32,537 nucleotides of DNA from Lachnospiraceae bacterium UBA6403. GTDB taxonomy: Bacteria; Bacillota; Clostridia; Lachnospirales; Lachnospiraceae. The position numbers and the translations under genes were made by a program. Below are positions 32,292-32,537 of this stretch, one piece after another (positions within the stretch are counted from its first letter, which is position 1; each line of letters starts with the position of its first letter). The stretch is from positions 220 to 32,756 of the forward strand of contig DJPV01000034.1 in NCBI GenBank assembly GCA_002437435.1. Reading direction: 5' to 3'. Below the pieces are notes generated by a model. The model did no database searches and was not told the origin of the DNA. It was given only the letters and a program-made list of their open reading frames with translations.

Positions 32292-32537
32292 CTATAATGT
32301 CGGAAGATCAATATAGGTTCCTCCAAATTCTGCATGGTGAATCCTTATCTCCTCTCCTGCCTGTTCCAGATACCAATAGCCCTGACACGCCGTTGTGATC
32401 GAGATCAGTATTCTGTGACCTGCCTGAAATACATAGGAGGTCGGTAAAAGATCCATCAGCACTTCTACCGGTTTACCCGCTTCCAGATAGCTTACATCCT
32501 GCTTCTCAGCACGGTGCCATGGCAGATCCATGTAATC
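32292..32537 (-). CDS. CocE/NonD-family hydrolase, C-terminal part only (cut by window edge)
   Basis: The visible 81 residues are the end of a protein that continues beyond the window. The sequence PVEVLMDLLPTSYVFQAGHR, followed by ILISITTACQG, matches the C-terminal jelly-roll domain of X-Pro dipeptidyl-peptidase (S15)/CocE-type hydrolases, which include acyl peptidases, cocaine esterase and glutaryl-7-ACA acylase. The catalytic domain is not in the window, so activity cannot be judged. It starts the operon that continues with the MFS transporter, PucR regulator and C45 hydrolase. Confidence 0.75.
   Translation of the reverse strand, partial: DYMDLPWHRAEKQDVSYLEAGKPVEVLMDLLPTSYVFQAGHRILISITTACQGYWYLEQAGEEIRIHHAEFGGTYIDLPTL

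Noticed and set aside
1..32537. CRISPR array, tRNA or rRNA genes, prophage
   Set aside because: No regularly spaced direct repeats with unique spacers, cloverleaf genes, rRNA segments or phage structural genes were seen.

Overview
The window reads as chromosomal DNA of a low-to-moderate GC, Gram-positive anaerobe, most likely a gut Clostridia of the Lachnospiraceae type. The grounds are GGAGG-type ribosome sites, lipoboxes without outer-membrane functions, a T-box leader, a fluoride riboswitch, an AhpC/AhpF pair, a lipoprotein serpin and intrinsic terminators throughout. The exact genus cannot be fixed from the sequence alone. No rRNA, tRNA, CRISPR array, phage or insertion sequence was seen. 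Most genes are on the minus strand. The plus-strand genes are a GGDEF protein, an antiporter, a broken sigma-factor locus and the serpin.

Region 1 (1-4664) holds the start of a MetE-like methionine synthase, a LysR regulator of the MetR/MtaR type, and an OmpR-type two-component system. A near-perfect MET-box lies upstream of the metE-like gene, inside the loop of the lysR terminator. Region 2 (4669-10464) is one operon: GntR regulator, ABC permease, lipoprotein binding protein, second permease, metallo-beta-lactamase-fold hydrolase and inositol-monophosphatase-family phosphatase. Two copies of a GntR-like operator lie around its promoter. It looks like an uptake and processing system for a phosphorylated or esterified sugar or polyol.

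Region 3 (10467-15947) is a stress and isoprenoid block. It has an alpha/beta hydrolase whose leader carries a 173-bp palindromic element, a MerR regulator of the AdhR/NmlR type (Cys52, 19-bp-spacer promoter with a dyad) followed by a short DXS, then ahpC and an AhpF with permuted domain order. Region 4 (16046-20077) has cstA behind a complete T-box leader with its own promoter, then a PurF-like protein that has lost its glutaminase catalytic residues but keeps the PRPP site. A long structured leader precedes that gene.

Region 5 (20158-24257) has an HD-domain protein, a membrane diguanylate cyclase, a NimA-like flavoprotein and an M20 amidohydrolase. The amidohydrolase starts with eight degenerate pentapeptide repeats (15-bp DNA units). 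Region 6 (24406-28072) has a fluoride riboswitch driving a cation/proton antiporter, an ECF sigma factor fused out of frame by a deletion to its membrane-protein neighbour, and the serpin. Region 7 (28100-32537) is an operon of a CocE/NonD-type hydrolase (partial), an MFS transporter, a PucR/CdaR regulator and a C45-type Ntn acyltransferase/peptidase, which suggests a catabolic or detoxifying unit for an acylated or peptide-like compound.

The strongest candidates for new biology are the glutaminase-dead PurF with its structured leader, the T-box on cstA, the AdhR-like MerR controlling DXS beside ahpCF, and the GntR/ABC/hydrolase/phosphatase operon.
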